From the NCBI GenBank assembly GCA_016873455.1, contig VGXE01000019.1, positions 1 through 35,491 on the forward strand: a DNA stretch of 35,491 nt, given 5' to 3'. Source of the DNA: Nitrospira sp. (lineage in GTDB: Bacteria; Nitrospirota; Nitrospiria; Nitrospirales; Nitrospiraceae). The position numbers and the translations under genes were made by a program. The notes under the pieces were generated by a model. The model was given only the letters and a program-made list of their open reading frames with translations, did not search any database and was not told the DNA's origin. Positions 8,547-16,609 of the stretch are shown piece after piece; positions within the stretch are counted from its first letter, which is position 1, and every line of letters begins with the position of its first letter.

Positions 8547-8568
8547 TGGGTGAGAAGGTATGGCCCGT

Positions 8569-8598
8569 TTGAGCATCCGGTTGTTGATAGCGTAAAAT
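8569..8598 (+). promoter_or_regulatory. Candidate sigma-70 promoter for the TonB-C-like gene
   Basis: TTGAGC (8569-8574) and TAAAAT (8593-8598) are separated by 18 bp. If real, transcription starts at about 8605, almost exactly at ATG 8607, so the message would be nearly leaderless; this agrees with the lack of a Shine-Dalgarno before 8607. Confidence 0.35.
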
Positions 8599-8606
8599 CA
8601 GAACCT

Positions 8607-9035
8607 ATGCGAAATATGTATAGACTGCTCTTTGCTGTTGTCTTGGCGTGGCCGGCGGTGCTCTATGCAGCGGCAGGCGACGAGGCTACCCACGAGAGCG
8701 ATCACGAGGAGGATGTTCTCGAGGTCCCGGAGGTGCATGTCCATGGCTTGCCGTTGAACAAGGATCGGCAGCTCGGCCCGGTGGCCAAGTCTACCCCTTG
8801 GCCTGCCATTCCCACCTCGCTCAACGGACAGGAAATCGATGATTGGATGAAGGCTCGTCTGTTGGTTTCCAAGCAGGCCAAGGTGACAGTCGTGGTTCTT
8901 GAGCCTTGTAAATATCGGGAACTGACGACGGCAGGAGTCAAAGCCCTCGGTAAATGGACATTTGATCCTCAGATGAAAGGCGACGATCCTATCGACGGCG
9001 AGTTGACCGTCCGCATCCATTTCAGGACACACTAA
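8607..9035 (+). CDS. Small exported protein with TonB-C-like domain
   Basis: 142 residues from ATG 8607. The longer in-frame start at 8502 would place 35 charged residues before the signal peptide and is rejected. The signal sequence is about residues 1-22 (LLFAVVLAWPAVLYAAA). The mature start is acidic and His-rich (HESDHEEDVLEVPEVHVHG). The C-terminal half follows the TonB-C pattern of VTVVVLEPCKYRELTTAGVK, ALGKWTFDPQMKGD and DGELTVRIHFR (compare the family pattern AL..W.F.PA...G.PV...V.I.F). Unlike true TonB it has no membrane anchor beyond the signal peptide and no long linker, so it cannot obviously contact ExbBD. It may bind the receptor or be an accessory domain. It follows the second receptor gene; no close functional assignment is possible. 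Confidence 0.75.
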   Translation: MRNMYRLLFAVVLAWPAVLYAAAGDEATHESDHEEDVLEVPEVHVHGLPLNKDRQLGPVAKSTPWPAIPTSLNGQEIDDWMKARLLVSKQAKVTVVVLEPCKYRELTTAGVKALGKWTFDPQMKGDDPIDGELTVRIHFRTH

Positions 9036-9118
9036 GCAGCGTCAATCGTTCATCGGAATGACGGGATCGGATCGTTTGACGCTTGACGCTTGGCGAGTTA
9101 CGTTCTATCGTCTCACAC

Positions 9119-9709
9119 ATGAGTGTAGACGAATCCCTCTTCTTTGCCATCAACGGACTCGCCGGCCGGTCATCGGCCGTCGACCAATTCTTTCTCCTGC
9201 TTGGAAACCGCAGTACCCTCTATCTGCCCGGGGCGCTTCTCATTGGATATTGGATTTGGGCAAGACATTGGGAAGCATTGCTGGGGGGGCCGACGTTGGC
9301 TGGTGCAGTTGGTCTTTCAGATTTCTTGGGGGGGCAGCTCAAGTGGCTGTTCGAGCGCGTTAGGCCCTGCCGTGCATTGAGCCAAGCGATCAGCGTAGAG
9401 CCGGGTGGCTGCGGAGGGCTCTTCAGTTTTCCGTCGAACCATGCCATCAACACTGCCGCCGCGGCTGCGTTCATTCAGGTGCTGTATCCACGATCCGGGT
9501 GGATCAGTTGGCCGATTGTCGGCTTGATCGGGCTCGCACGCGTGTACGTAGGGGCGCACTATGTGACGGATGTCTTCGGAGGGTGGCTGATCGGCGGAGC
9601 GATCGGCGGCGGCGCCGCGTGGCTCTTGTTGCAGTGGCCGGCCTTCAGAAAAAAACCGTCAGCGGCGGTCTCCAAGTCCATGAATGAAGCAGGGGCGGGG
9701 TCCTCCTAG
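9119..9709 (+). CDS. PAP2-superfamily membrane phosphatase
   Basis: 196 residues from ATG 9119 (MSVDESLFFAINGLAG); the longer start at 9083 adds nothing family-like. Multi-helix membrane protein with the three acid-phosphatase signature motifs: KWLFERVRPC (K-x6-RP), PSNHAIN (PSGH-type, with Asn for Gly), and RVYVGAHYVTDVFGG (R-x5-H-x3-D). These predict a lipid or polyprenyl phosphate phosphatase acting at the membrane, such as undecaprenyl-pyrophosphate or phosphatidylglycerol-phosphate phosphatase; the substrate is not determined. The stop lies 15 bp from the stop of the convergent CobW-type gene. The 83-bp upstream gap contains a small TTGACGC-type micro-repeat. Confidence 0.88.
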   Translation: MSVDESLFFAINGLAGRSSAVDQFFLLLGNRSTLYLPGALLIGYWIWARHWEALLGGPTLAGAVGLSDFLGGQLKWLFERVRPCRALSQAISVEPGGCGGLFSFPSNHAINTAAAAAFIQVLYPRSGWISWPIVGLIGLARVYVGAHYVTDVFGGWLIGGAIGGGAAWLLLQWPAFRKKPSAAVSKSMNEAGAGSS

Positions 9710-9724
9710 CGGGCCGGGCGTCTG

Positions 9725-10675
9725 CTACCGCGCGTCGACACAATCCAACAACCTTCTTTCCAATGTGTCCACATCGTAGCCCCGGCCAATCAGCACCACC
9801 GCCGGTTCAGGCTCATCCAACAACATGACAGGGGCAGTCGTCGGATTCCCCGGCGGCGCATATTGGAATTCTTGTAGTTCCGGCTCGCGAACAAACCGGA
9901 AATATCCCTTTGCCCGTTCCAGTTCGTTCGGGAGCGATTGAGTCCAGGCTTCGAACCGTTGCCGGTTGAGCGGTGCGGGAAGTTTCACGGTTGTGGCGAT
10001 CGGATGGTAGCCCGCCCGTTTGTGATGGCCTCCCGGGTGCGGCTCGCCGAATACCACATTCGTCTTTACCGGGTGCGGTCGTGTCGCAATTGGCGCGAGT
10101 AAGGCGCCTGCGTCGATACGCGCGCGGGTGGTTTCCCAGATGCGGGCATAGGGGTTGTGTTGTACGATCCCATTTTTGAAGTCTTCCCAATGGCCCGGCA
10201 CATAGAGGTCTTGTTTATTGAGGATGAGTTCGTCCGCGCAGCGAATGGCTTGCGCCGTGACGTATTGGCTGGAGTGGCTGGTTTCACTGGCGATGGGATG
10301 GAGCAGCGCCATCACGCGCTCCAGCGTGGCCAGTCGGGCGGTGAAGAGGTCGGTCACGGCGTCGACGACTTCAGCCGGATCGGCCAGGCCGGAACATTCG
10401 ATAATGACCACATCGGAGGCGGCATCGTTGACCAGTTGCGCGATTCCCCACGACAGATCTTCCTTTGTGTCGCAGCAGACACAGCCGCCTGCCAGGTTCA
10501 TGACTTGCTCGGCAATTGTTCCCGCGCGCGGGCCGTCGATACTCACCTCGCCCGCTTCGTTCATCAACACCCCGGCGCGCTTCCCTTGCGATTTCCAATA
10601 TTCGAGTAACCGCATCAGCAGCGTCGTCTTTCCGGCGCCGAGTGAGCCGCAGAGCAGATAGAAGGGAACGGGCAT
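9725..10675 (-). CDS. CobW/COG0523 G3E GTPase, putative metallochaperone
   Basis: 316 residues from the ATG at 10675, preceded by GGACGAG. The longer start at 10771 would overlap the upstream gene and add 32 non-conserved residues. Motifs: Walker A GSLGAGKT (10-17), MNEAGEVSIDG (38-48), the metal-binding GGCVCC (63-68), VVIIECSGLADP (Walker B region), and the base-recognition LILNKQD. A His-containing stretch (EPHPGGHHKRAGYH) precedes the C-terminal CobW-C domain. The family delivers Zn, Co or other metals to target proteins using GTP. It sits directly downstream of a CDF metal exporter on the same strand, which supports a role in Zn or related metal balance. Which metal is carried is not visible. 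Confidence 0.9.
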   Translation of the reverse strand: MPVPFYLLCGSLGAGKTTLLMRLLEYWKSQGKRAGVLMNEAGEVSIDGPRAGTIAEQVMNLAGGCVCCDTKEDLSWGIAQLVNDAASDVVIIECSGLADPAEVVDAVTDLFTARLATLERVMALLHPIASETSHSSQYVTAQAIRCADELILNKQDLYVPGHWEDFKNGIVQHNPYARIWETTRARIDAGALLAPIATRPHPVKTNVVFGEPHPGGHHKRAGYHPIATTVKLPAPLNRQRFEAWTQSLPNELERAKGYFRFVREPELQEFQYAPPGNPTTAPVMLLDEPEPAVVLIGRGYDVDTLERRLLDCVDAR

Positions 10676-10752
10676 GGTCTCGTCCAGTTGAGATGGAGGC
10701 TCATTGAGAGCCGAGGGCCGTATTGTACCGGGAGAGGCGATTGCTGGAAAGG

Positions 10753-11691
10753 TCAATGGTGGTGCGCACACATGCCGACTTCGTGGTGGGTGTCAGTCAG
10801 TTTGCGGAGATCGCAATGGATGTCGTCGTGTTCGCAACACTCGGTTTCCAGCTGGATGGTCATGTGCTTGATGCCAAAATCGACGGTAATGCGGGTCTGG
10901 ATCATGTGCAGCAGGTCCAGAGAGGAGTCGGTTCCATCGATCATGACGTGGGCGGTGAGCATGACCAGGCGCGGCTCCACAGCCCAGATATGGAGGTCGT
11001 GGACGTTTCTGACGCCGGGAATCGATTCGACGGTCGCAGCGACATGCGAGGCGCTGATCGTCGGAGGTGTGGATTCCAGTAGGACGTCGAGGGATTCCTT
11101 GAACAGGGGCCATGCACCGTATGCGATGGCGCCCACGACGAGGATGCTCACCAGCGGGTCGAGGCTGTTCCAGCCCGTCAACAAGATTGCCCCGCCGCTG
11201 ATGACGACTCCTAACGACACCCAGGCATCACCCAGCATGTGCCAAAAGGCGCTGCGGATGTTCAGATCGTCTTTCGCCCCGCGCTGGAGCAGCAGGGCGA
11301 TGCTCAGATTCGCCACGAAGCTTCCCGCTGCAATTCCCATAATCCATCCGCCGTCCACGGGGACCGGTTGCCAGAGTCGTTTCATGGCGATGAGTGTAAT
11401 GCCAAGGGCGGTCAGCAGCAGGACGAACGAGTTAAGAAATGCCGCAATGACACCGGCGCGGTGGTAACCAAACGTCCTGGTCTCGCTCGACGGCCGTCTG
11501 GTGATGAGGTGGGCGTAGAGCGCCAAAAACAGCGCACCTTGATCGACAAAATTATGGCCGGCATCGCTCATGAGGCCGACGCTGTCCAGCAGGAATCCGC
11601 CGATGAATTCCCCGGCAATGATGAGGCCATTCAGGGCCAATGCGAGGTAGAGGCGTGAGCGCAGGTGTTCGAAGGAGCCGAGCGTAGTCAT
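10753..11691 (-). CDS. Cation diffusion facilitator (CzcD/ZitB-like) metal exporter
   Basis: 312 residues, with about six membrane helices followed by a cytoplasmic domain. The paired metal-site motifs are SDAGHNFVDQ (helix 2) and HMLGDAWVS (helix 5), the HxxxD pattern of Zn-type CDF proteins. The C-terminal domain contains VHDLHIWAVEPRLVMLTAHV, a strong family signature. The tail is extra rich in likely metal ligands: ECCEHDDIHCD and HHEVGMCAHHH. The predicted role is proton-driven export of Zn2+ and perhaps Co2+ or Cd2+ across the inner membrane. It lies 65 nt downstream of a secreted-protein gene and 77 nt upstream of the CobW-type GTPase, all on the minus strand. Confidence 0.93.
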   Translation of the reverse strand: MTTLGSFEHLRSRLYLALALNGLIIAGEFIGGFLLDSVGLMSDAGHNFVDQGALFLALYAHLITRRPSSETRTFGYHRAGVIAAFLNSFVLLLTALGITLIAMKRLWQPVPVDGGWIMGIAAGSFVANLSIALLLQRGAKDDLNIRSAFWHMLGDAWVSLGVVISGGAILLTGWNSLDPLVSILVVGAIAYGAWPLFKESLDVLLESTPPTISASHVAATVESIPGVRNVHDLHIWAVEPRLVMLTAHVMIDGTDSSLDLLHMIQTRITVDFGIKHMTIQLETECCEHDDIHCDLRKLTDTHHEVGMCAHHH

Positions 11692-11756
11692 GCGCTAGTT
11701 TCGCACGCGACTGGGCTTGCGGCAAGGCTCTCTGTAAGTCGAGCAGCAGCGCGTGG

Positions 11757-12614
11757 TCAATGATGTCGTGAAGGCCGACGTTCACTGAGGACGGGGAACA
11801 TGGCTTGGCCGACGCCGAAATTGCCTCCGGCTGGGTCGGCGGCAATGACGCGCAGGGTGATGCCGTTCGGCGCATCTTGGGGGAGCGGGACGAAAAACGG
11901 CGCGTCAAATTCGGCATTCCGACCGCTGTAGAACATCTGTAGCCGTTCGTGGACACGGTCGCCGATGAGCACTTCGGCGTAGATGTGGACCTTTCTGGAG
12001 TCCCAGTCGCCATGCGGCCGTACCAGCGATCCGGAGAGCGTGCGGATTGATGCGCGCAGGATGATGTCGTCCCTCGCAATCAACGGGTCATTCGGCCTGG
12101 GATGCTCGATCTGCACGATGTATCCGTACAAGGCGAGCACGATGCCGTCGTTGGTCATGTTCTCTCCCGGGATGAGCCAGACCCGCTGGCTTGCGCGCTG
12201 GGCTGCGGCGGGATAGGCCAGGGGACCTTCTGCGGCAATATCCACGAGCGTGGGGTGAGTCAGATGCAATGTCGCGGTGAACGAGGCGGAGGCGCGGGTG
12301 CTGTACTGCGGTTCGTCCATCATGCGAGGGGTGCGCATGATTTGATTTTGGTCGCCGGCCTCGCCTTGCTGGATGCCGGTGGCAAGGACCGCTCCGCTGG
12401 CCACATCCGTAATCGTCACACGGGCGCCGCCGACGTCATGTCCCAACACCATCGAGCCATGGGACACGACCCGAACCATGATCGTGGTCGGTTGTGGTGT
12501 ATTCAGTTGTGCGGGGGGCGGAGGGGGGAGATCAACCGGGCCGGAGAAGCCGTGTGGAGGAAAGAACAGGCAGGACAGCAGGACCAAGAACAGCGTCGTA
12601 CTGAACGGGCTCAT
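11757..12614 (-). CDS. Secreted protein of unknown function
   Basis: 285 residues. A signal peptide (about 1-24, LFLVLLSCLFFPPHGFSG) precedes a Pro-rich stretch (VDLPPPPPAQLNTPQPT) and a beta-rich region. Segments such as VGGARVTITDVASGAVLATG, ASFTATLHLTHPTLVDIAAE and PNGITLRVIAADPAGGNFGV suggest two immunoglobulin-like sandwiches separated by about residues 130-185. I do not recognise the family. The start overlaps the metG stop as ATGA, so it is probably translationally coupled to metG even though the products work in different compartments. Cys is nearly absent from the mature protein. Possible roles (envelope or adhesion-like) are not supported by any motif. Confidence 0.7.
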   Translation of the reverse strand: MSPFSTTLFLVLLSCLFFPPHGFSGPVDLPPPPPAQLNTPQPTTIMVRVVSHGSMVLGHDVGGARVTITDVASGAVLATGIQQGEAGDQNQIMRTPRMMDEPQYSTRASASFTATLHLTHPTLVDIAAEGPLAYPAAAQRASQRVWLIPGENMTNDGIVLALYGYIVQIEHPRPNDPLIARDDIILRASIRTLSGSLVRPHGDWDSRKVHIYAEVLIGDRVHERLQMFYSGRNAEFDAPFFVPLPQDAPNGITLRVIAADPAGGNFGVGQAMFPVLSERRPSRHH

Positions 12615-14644
12615 TTCACTTTGGTGCCGGGCTCGACCTCTTCCAGAATCGTGGCCAGGCCGCGTACCTCGCTGTCACCGGCGGCCAGCACCATCCCTTG
12701 CGATTCGATACCCATCAATTTCGCCGGTTTCAAATTGGCCACGATCACGATGGTCTTGCCTACCAGCGTCTCCGGTTCGTACTTCTTGCCGATGCCCGCG
12801 ACGATCTGCCGTTGCTCCGTGCCGAGCGAGACTTGCAACTTGAGCAGCTTTTCAGATTTCGGCACGCGCTCCGCGCTCAGCACTGTGGCCGTCTTCAGCT
12901 GGATCTTCATGAACTCGTCGATGGTGATCTGTGCTGGGGCGGGGGCTTGGGGTGTGGGGCTCGAGGCAAGAGGAGCTGATGTCGGTGCAGAGGCTGCAGG
13001 TTGTGGGGGAATGGGCGTCTCACTCACGGGTTTGGCTCCTTTTATCAGTTTTGTCTCAGGGGTGCCTTTGATGTTGCACGCTCCGCTTTGGGCTTCGATG
13101 CGTGGGAAGAGACCCGGACCTTTGCAGATGCGTGCGCCTGCTATCGGGGCATCCCACTGATAGGTCTCTTCAGACAATGGCTTGGAGAAATCCAGCGCAA
13201 GCCCAAGCTGTTGGGTAAGTTGCGCCGTGGTTTGTGGCATATACGGATAGAGAAGAACCGACAAGAGTCGCAGCGCCCGCGCGGTGGTATTGAGCACGGT
13301 ATTGAGGCGCCCCTGATCGTCTGGATTCTTGGCTAATTTCCATGGTGCGGCCTTGTCGATGTATCCGTCGCAGAGTCCGATCAGCTCCCGGATTGCTTGG
13401 AGATTGTCGCGGAAGGTCAGAGCGGTAAATCCTTGCTCGATCACGGACGGGAGTTGCCTGGAGGTCTGTGCAATCTTGGATTCCCACTCTGGGAGCGCGG
13501 GCAGGCCGTCGGCCGGAATCGTACCGCCGGCGAACCGTTCGATCATGGTGAGCGTGCGGCTCAATAAATTGCCGATGCCGTTGGCCAGGTCGCTGTTGAT
13601 ACTTGTGGCCATGGCGGATTGTGAGAAGTCGCCATCCTGCCCGAACGGCACTTCGCGGAGCAGGAAGTAGCGGAAGGCATCGACACCGTAGGTCTCCACC
13701 ATCCTGTTTGGATCGACGACGTTCCCACGGCTCTTGGACATCTTTTCGCCATCGACCGTCCACCAGCCATGGGCGAAAATGGTGTCCGGCAACGGGAGAT
13801 TCAAGGCCATCAGCATCGTGGACCAGTAGACGGCGTGAGTCGTGAGAATGTCTTTCCCAACGAGGTGGACACTGGCCGGCCAGAATCGATTGCCCGTCGG
13901 TTTTTCCTGAGGGAGGTACTCCAGGGCGGAGAGATAGTTCACGAGCGCGTCGAACCAGACGTAGGTGACGTAGCCGTTGTCAAAGGGGAGTTCAATTCCC
14001 CACGAGAGTCTGGATTTCGGCCTGGAGATCGACAGGTCGCCCAGCTTCTGTGTCTGGAGAAATCCCAACACTTCATTCCGGCGCGATTCAGGACGGATAA
14101 ACTGATCGTGCTGCTTGATGTGGTCGATCAGCCGGTCCTGGTATTGTCCCATCGTGAAAAAATAATTGTGCTCGCTGAGTTTCTCGACCGGCCGTTTGCA
14201 GTCGGGGCAGAGGCCGTCGGCCACGTCTTTTTCGGTCCAGAATCGCTCATCGAATGTGCAGTACCAGCCTGAATAGTCGGCCTTGTAAATCAGCTGCTTG
14301 TCGAACAACTCTTGAAGATATCGTTGAACGATTTGCTTGTGCTGAGCGTCGGTGGTTCGGATAAACGTGTCGTTGGAGATGTTCAGCCGCTTCCACAAGT
14401 CCTGAAATTGCGGCGCGAGTTTGTCGCAGTGGATTTGTGGAGCAATTCCGGCCTTGGCCGCGGCTTGCTGCACTTTCTGCCCATGTTCATCCAGACCGGT
14501 CAGGAAAAACACGTCTCGCCCGCGCAAGCGCCAGTAGCGCGCGAGCACATCGGCAGCGACGGTCGTGTAGGCGTGACCGATATGCGGCACGTCGTTGACG
14601 TAGTAAATCGGCGTGGTGATGTAGAAGGTGTTGGGCTGACTCAT
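12611..14644 (-). CDS. metG: Methionyl-tRNA synthetase with C-terminal tRNA-binding domain
   Basis: 677 residues. The class I core carries PHIGHAYTT (HIGH motif, about 19-27) and KMSKSRGN (KMSKS, about 300-307), with the zinc-binding CTFDERFW and LCPDCKRP knuckle between them. The anticodon-binding helical domain follows. A Pro/Ala-rich linker (about 545-565, PIPPQPAASAPTSAPLASS) leads to a C-terminal EMAPII/Trbp111-like domain (ITIDEFMKIQLKTATVLSAE to the end), which raises tRNA affinity and mediates dimerisation in family members. It charges initiator and elongator tRNA-Met. It starts 36 nt after the holB stop and overlaps the next gene by 4 nt (ATGA), inside the minus-strand cluster that begins with tmk. 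Confidence 0.98.
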   Translation of the reverse strand: MSQPNTFYITTPIYYVNDVPHIGHAYTTVAADVLARYWRLRGRDVFFLTGLDEHGQKVQQAAAKAGIAPQIHCDKLAPQFQDLWKRLNISNDTFIRTTDAQHKQIVQRYLQELFDKQLIYKADYSGWYCTFDERFWTEKDVADGLCPDCKRPVEKLSEHNYFFTMGQYQDRLIDHIKQHDQFIRPESRRNEVLGFLQTQKLGDLSISRPKSRLSWGIELPFDNGYVTYVWFDALVNYLSALEYLPQEKPTGNRFWPASVHLVGKDILTTHAVYWSTMLMALNLPLPDTIFAHGWWTVDGEKMSKSRGNVVDPNRMVETYGVDAFRYFLLREVPFGQDGDFSQSAMATSINSDLANGIGNLLSRTLTMIERFAGGTIPADGLPALPEWESKIAQTSRQLPSVIEQGFTALTFRDNLQAIRELIGLCDGYIDKAAPWKLAKNPDDQGRLNTVLNTTARALRLLSVLLYPYMPQTTAQLTQQLGLALDFSKPLSEETYQWDAPIAGARICKGPGLFPRIEAQSGACNIKGTPETKLIKGAKPVSETPIPPQPAASAPTSAPLASSPTPQAPAPAQITIDEFMKIQLKTATVLSAERVPKSEKLLKLQVSLGTEQRQIVAGIGKKYEPETLVGKTIVIVANLKPAKLMGIESQGMVLAAGDSEVRGLATILEEVEPGTKVK

Positions 14645-14680
14645 GGCCGGGGAAAGATACCAGGTTGGAAAGATCGAAAG

Positions 14681-15709
14681 CTAGGCAGGTGCAGCCGTTC
14701 CGGCGAGTCCCACCGCCTCTCGCAGGCGGAGCAAGATGTTTTCGAGCGCCATGTGGAGGTTGAGATGACGAGTGGCCTGCTGTTCTGTGCGCTCGATATC
14801 CTTCAGTAGATCCAATAATGCGTCGGGGTCGGCGTGTTGGGCGCACTGGCGGAGTTGGTCCAGTTGGTCGAGATGGAGCAGGTGTTCCTGGTGGCCACCA
14901 GTGATGACAATGACGAGATCACGAATCCACCGGTTGAGCCAGGTGAGGATTTCGGCGCCGCGGTCGGCTTTGGCCAAACTCTCCGCCATTGTCAAAATGG
15001 CGGTGATGGATTTCAGGGTGTTCGGTGCCACGAGATCGAGGCACTCACGCTGTTGCGCGCGTAAGTCGGCAACGTCCAGCGTCAGCGCTTCCCCGATACG
15101 CCCTTCAGTGACCAGTGCCAGAAATCGCGACTCCACCGGGGGAAGCTCGCGTTTCAGAATGACCGCGGCTTCCACCTGCGTCTGCGCGGGCGGCGTAAAC
15201 CGCAGAGACTGGCAGCGGGATCGAATGGTGATCGGTAAGGCCTGCGGACGGCTGGAGATCAAGATGAACAGGCCGTGTCCCGGCGGTTCCTCCAGCGTCT
15301 TGAGGAGGGCATTGGCTGCACCGACTGTCAGGCGGTCGGCGTCGTCGATCAGGCAGATTTTGCGTTCGCCCATGAGAGGCCGGTAGATGATCTGTTGTTC
15401 GATCTCGCGCACTTGCTCAATCTTGATTTGTGGAACCGCCAATTCCCGATCCGGCTCGATCACAAAAAAATCGGGGTGCGTCCGAGCGGCAATCTGGAGA
15501 CAGGCACGGCAGCAGCCGCAACTGTCCTGATCATCTATGGACTGCGTGTGCTCACAATTCAACGTTTGCGCAAGCCTCGTTGCGGCCAATAACTTGCCGA
15601 TGTGTGCTTCGCCGTGGAAGAGGTAGGCATGAGCCAATCGCGCCTGTTTCAGCGCGGCTTTCAGCAATGCAATCGGCCGTTCGTGGCCGGTGATGTCGTG
15701 GAACGGCAT
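14681..15709 (-). CDS. holB: DNA polymerase III delta' subunit
   Basis: 342 residues, clamp-loader delta' type. HAYLFHGEAHIGKL is the Walker A region (about 27-40) and is degenerate (IGKL instead of GKT), as expected for delta', which does not hydrolyse ATP. The zinc module Cys residues lie in CEHTQSIDDQDSCGCCRACL (about 53-72). VNALLKTLEEPP-type sequence appears as ANALLKTLEEPPGHGLFILI and is followed by ITIRSRCQSLRF (SRC motif). The protein loads the beta clamp with DnaX and HolA. The start is 2 nt after the tmk stop, a common tmk-holB arrangement, and metG follows. Confidence 0.95.
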   Translation of the reverse strand: MPFHDITGHERPIALLKAALKQARLAHAYLFHGEAHIGKLLAATRLAQTLNCEHTQSIDDQDSCGCCRACLQIAARTHPDFFVIEPDRELAVPQIKIEQVREIEQQIIYRPLMGERKICLIDDADRLTVGAANALLKTLEEPPGHGLFILISSRPQALPITIRSRCQSLRFTPPAQTQVEAAVILKRELPPVESRFLALVTEGRIGEALTLDVADLRAQQRECLDLVAPNTLKSITAILTMAESLAKADRGAEILTWLNRWIRDLVIVITGGHQEHLLHLDQLDQLRQCAQHADPDALLDLLKDIERTEQQATRHLNLHMALENILLRLREAVGLAGTAAPA

Positions 15710-15711
15710 GG

Positions 15712-16386
15712 TTAGTGGTGGTGTGTGGGGTTGACTCGCAACGATCGTAGTCGTTTCAGGACCAGGGTTTCCACTTGCAACGCGATGGCCTCCGGTGATT
15801 GCCGAGCGTCGATCGTTGCAATCCGGCGCGGCTCACGTTTGGCCAAGGCGAGGAAGCCGGCGCGGACTTTGGTGTGAAATCGTGTGGCTTCCAGATCAAG
15901 ACGGTTTTGTGACAGAGCTTCACGGCGCCGCCGTGTGAGGCCGGTGGCCACCGGAAGGTCGAAGTGCAGAGTGAGGTGCGGTGTGAGCCCTCCCGTGGCC
16001 CAGGCATTCATTCTTTTTAGGATGTTCAGGTCGAGCCCTCGTGCGTATCCTTGATAGGCCAGGGTGGAATCCGAGAACCGGTCGCAGATGACTAGCACGC
16101 CCCGCGCAAGGGCGGGTCGGATGACCTGATCGGCATGCTGGCGGCGGGCGGCGAGAATGATCAGCGTTTCCGTTTCCGGCGCCATCGGTTCCGCCGATCG
16201 CTCGAGCAGAATGCTGCGTAACCGTTCAGCGACCAGCGTTCCCCCCGGCTCTCTCGTCTGCAGGACGGTGTAGCCCCGCTCCGTCAGGGATCGGCACAGG
16301 CGAACGGCTTGCGTGGTCTTCCCGCTGCCTTCGCCTCCTTCGAATGTCATAAAGACGCCTGGAACGCGTCGTGATCGTGAGAGCAA
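15712..16386 (-). CDS. tmk: Thymidylate kinase
   Basis: 224 residues, the family norm being about 210-220. FEGGEGSGKTTQ (P-loop, about 15-26), TREPGGT (about 40-46), CDRFSDSTLAYQGYARG (DRx motif region), and the LID segment with Arg-rich ATGLTRRRREAL. The enzyme phosphorylates dTMP to dTDP. The start codon is TTG at 16386, backed by AGGAG 6 nt upstream; the first in-frame ATG lies at residue 13, just before the P-loop, and would cut into the first beta strand. It heads a minus-strand run with holB, metG, a secreted protein, a CDF exporter and a CobW GTPase. Confidence 0.95.
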   Translation of the reverse strand: MLSRSRRVPGVFMTFEGGEGSGKTTQAVRLCRSLTERGYTVLQTREPGGTLVAERLRSILLERSAEPMAPETETLIILAARRQHADQVIRPALARGVLVICDRFSDSTLAYQGYARGLDLNILKRMNAWATGGLTPHLTLHFDLPVATGLTRRRREALSQNRLDLEATRFHTKVRAGFLALAKREPRRIATIDARQSPEAIALQVETLVLKRLRSLRVNPTHHH

Positions 16387-16433
16387 TAGTCGCTCCTGAT
16401 TGGGGCAATGACTAGGGTAATAGTCGGGGTGGG

Positions 16434-16462
16434 ATCCTATGCCAGGCTGTCGTGAATAGCAA
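16434..16462 (-). promoter_or_regulatory. Candidate sigma-70 promoter for the tmk-holB-metG cluster
   Basis: On the minus strand TTGCTA (16462-16457) and TAGGAT (16439-16434) are spaced by 17 bp, about 48 nt upstream of the TTG start of tmk. Each hexamer matches 4 of 6 consensus positions. This is a visual match only. Confidence 0.35.
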
Positions 16463-16539
16463 GGAGGAGTAGAGCGTAGTGGTATCGGCTGTTAGGCCGG
16501 GTCAGAATTGCTAACCCATTGAAAATAACAAGAAAAGGC

Positions 16540-16569
16540 TTGCGGCATCCCTGAAAAAATCTGTATGAT
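16540..16569 (+). promoter_or_regulatory. Candidate sigma-70 promoter for the DUF502 gene
   Basis: TTGCGG (16540-16545), 18 bp, TATGAT (16564-16569; 5 of 6 consensus). Transcription would begin near 16576. The -10 overlaps the first in-frame ATG (16565), which argues that translation starts later, at 16610. The divergent gap 16387-16609 otherwise shows nothing beyond the opposing tmk promoter candidate. Confidence 0.45.
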
Positions 16570-16609
16570 GAGCCTCCACAATATAGGGACTCGTTCACGG
16601 CCCAAAAGA

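Noticed and set aside
8502-8606. Longer N-terminus for the TonB-C-like protein
   Set aside because: It would put charged residues in front of a clear signal peptide and is encoded by a GC-rich hairpin.
12102-13160. 352-residue open frame on the plus strand across the metG 3' end and the secreted-protein gene
   Set aside because: It crosses two coupled minus-strand genes and shows no ribosome site or domain.
16565-16609. Upstream ATG (16565) as the start of the DUF502 protein
   Set aside because: It overlaps a good TATGAT -10 element, and the family normally begins at the later Met (16610).
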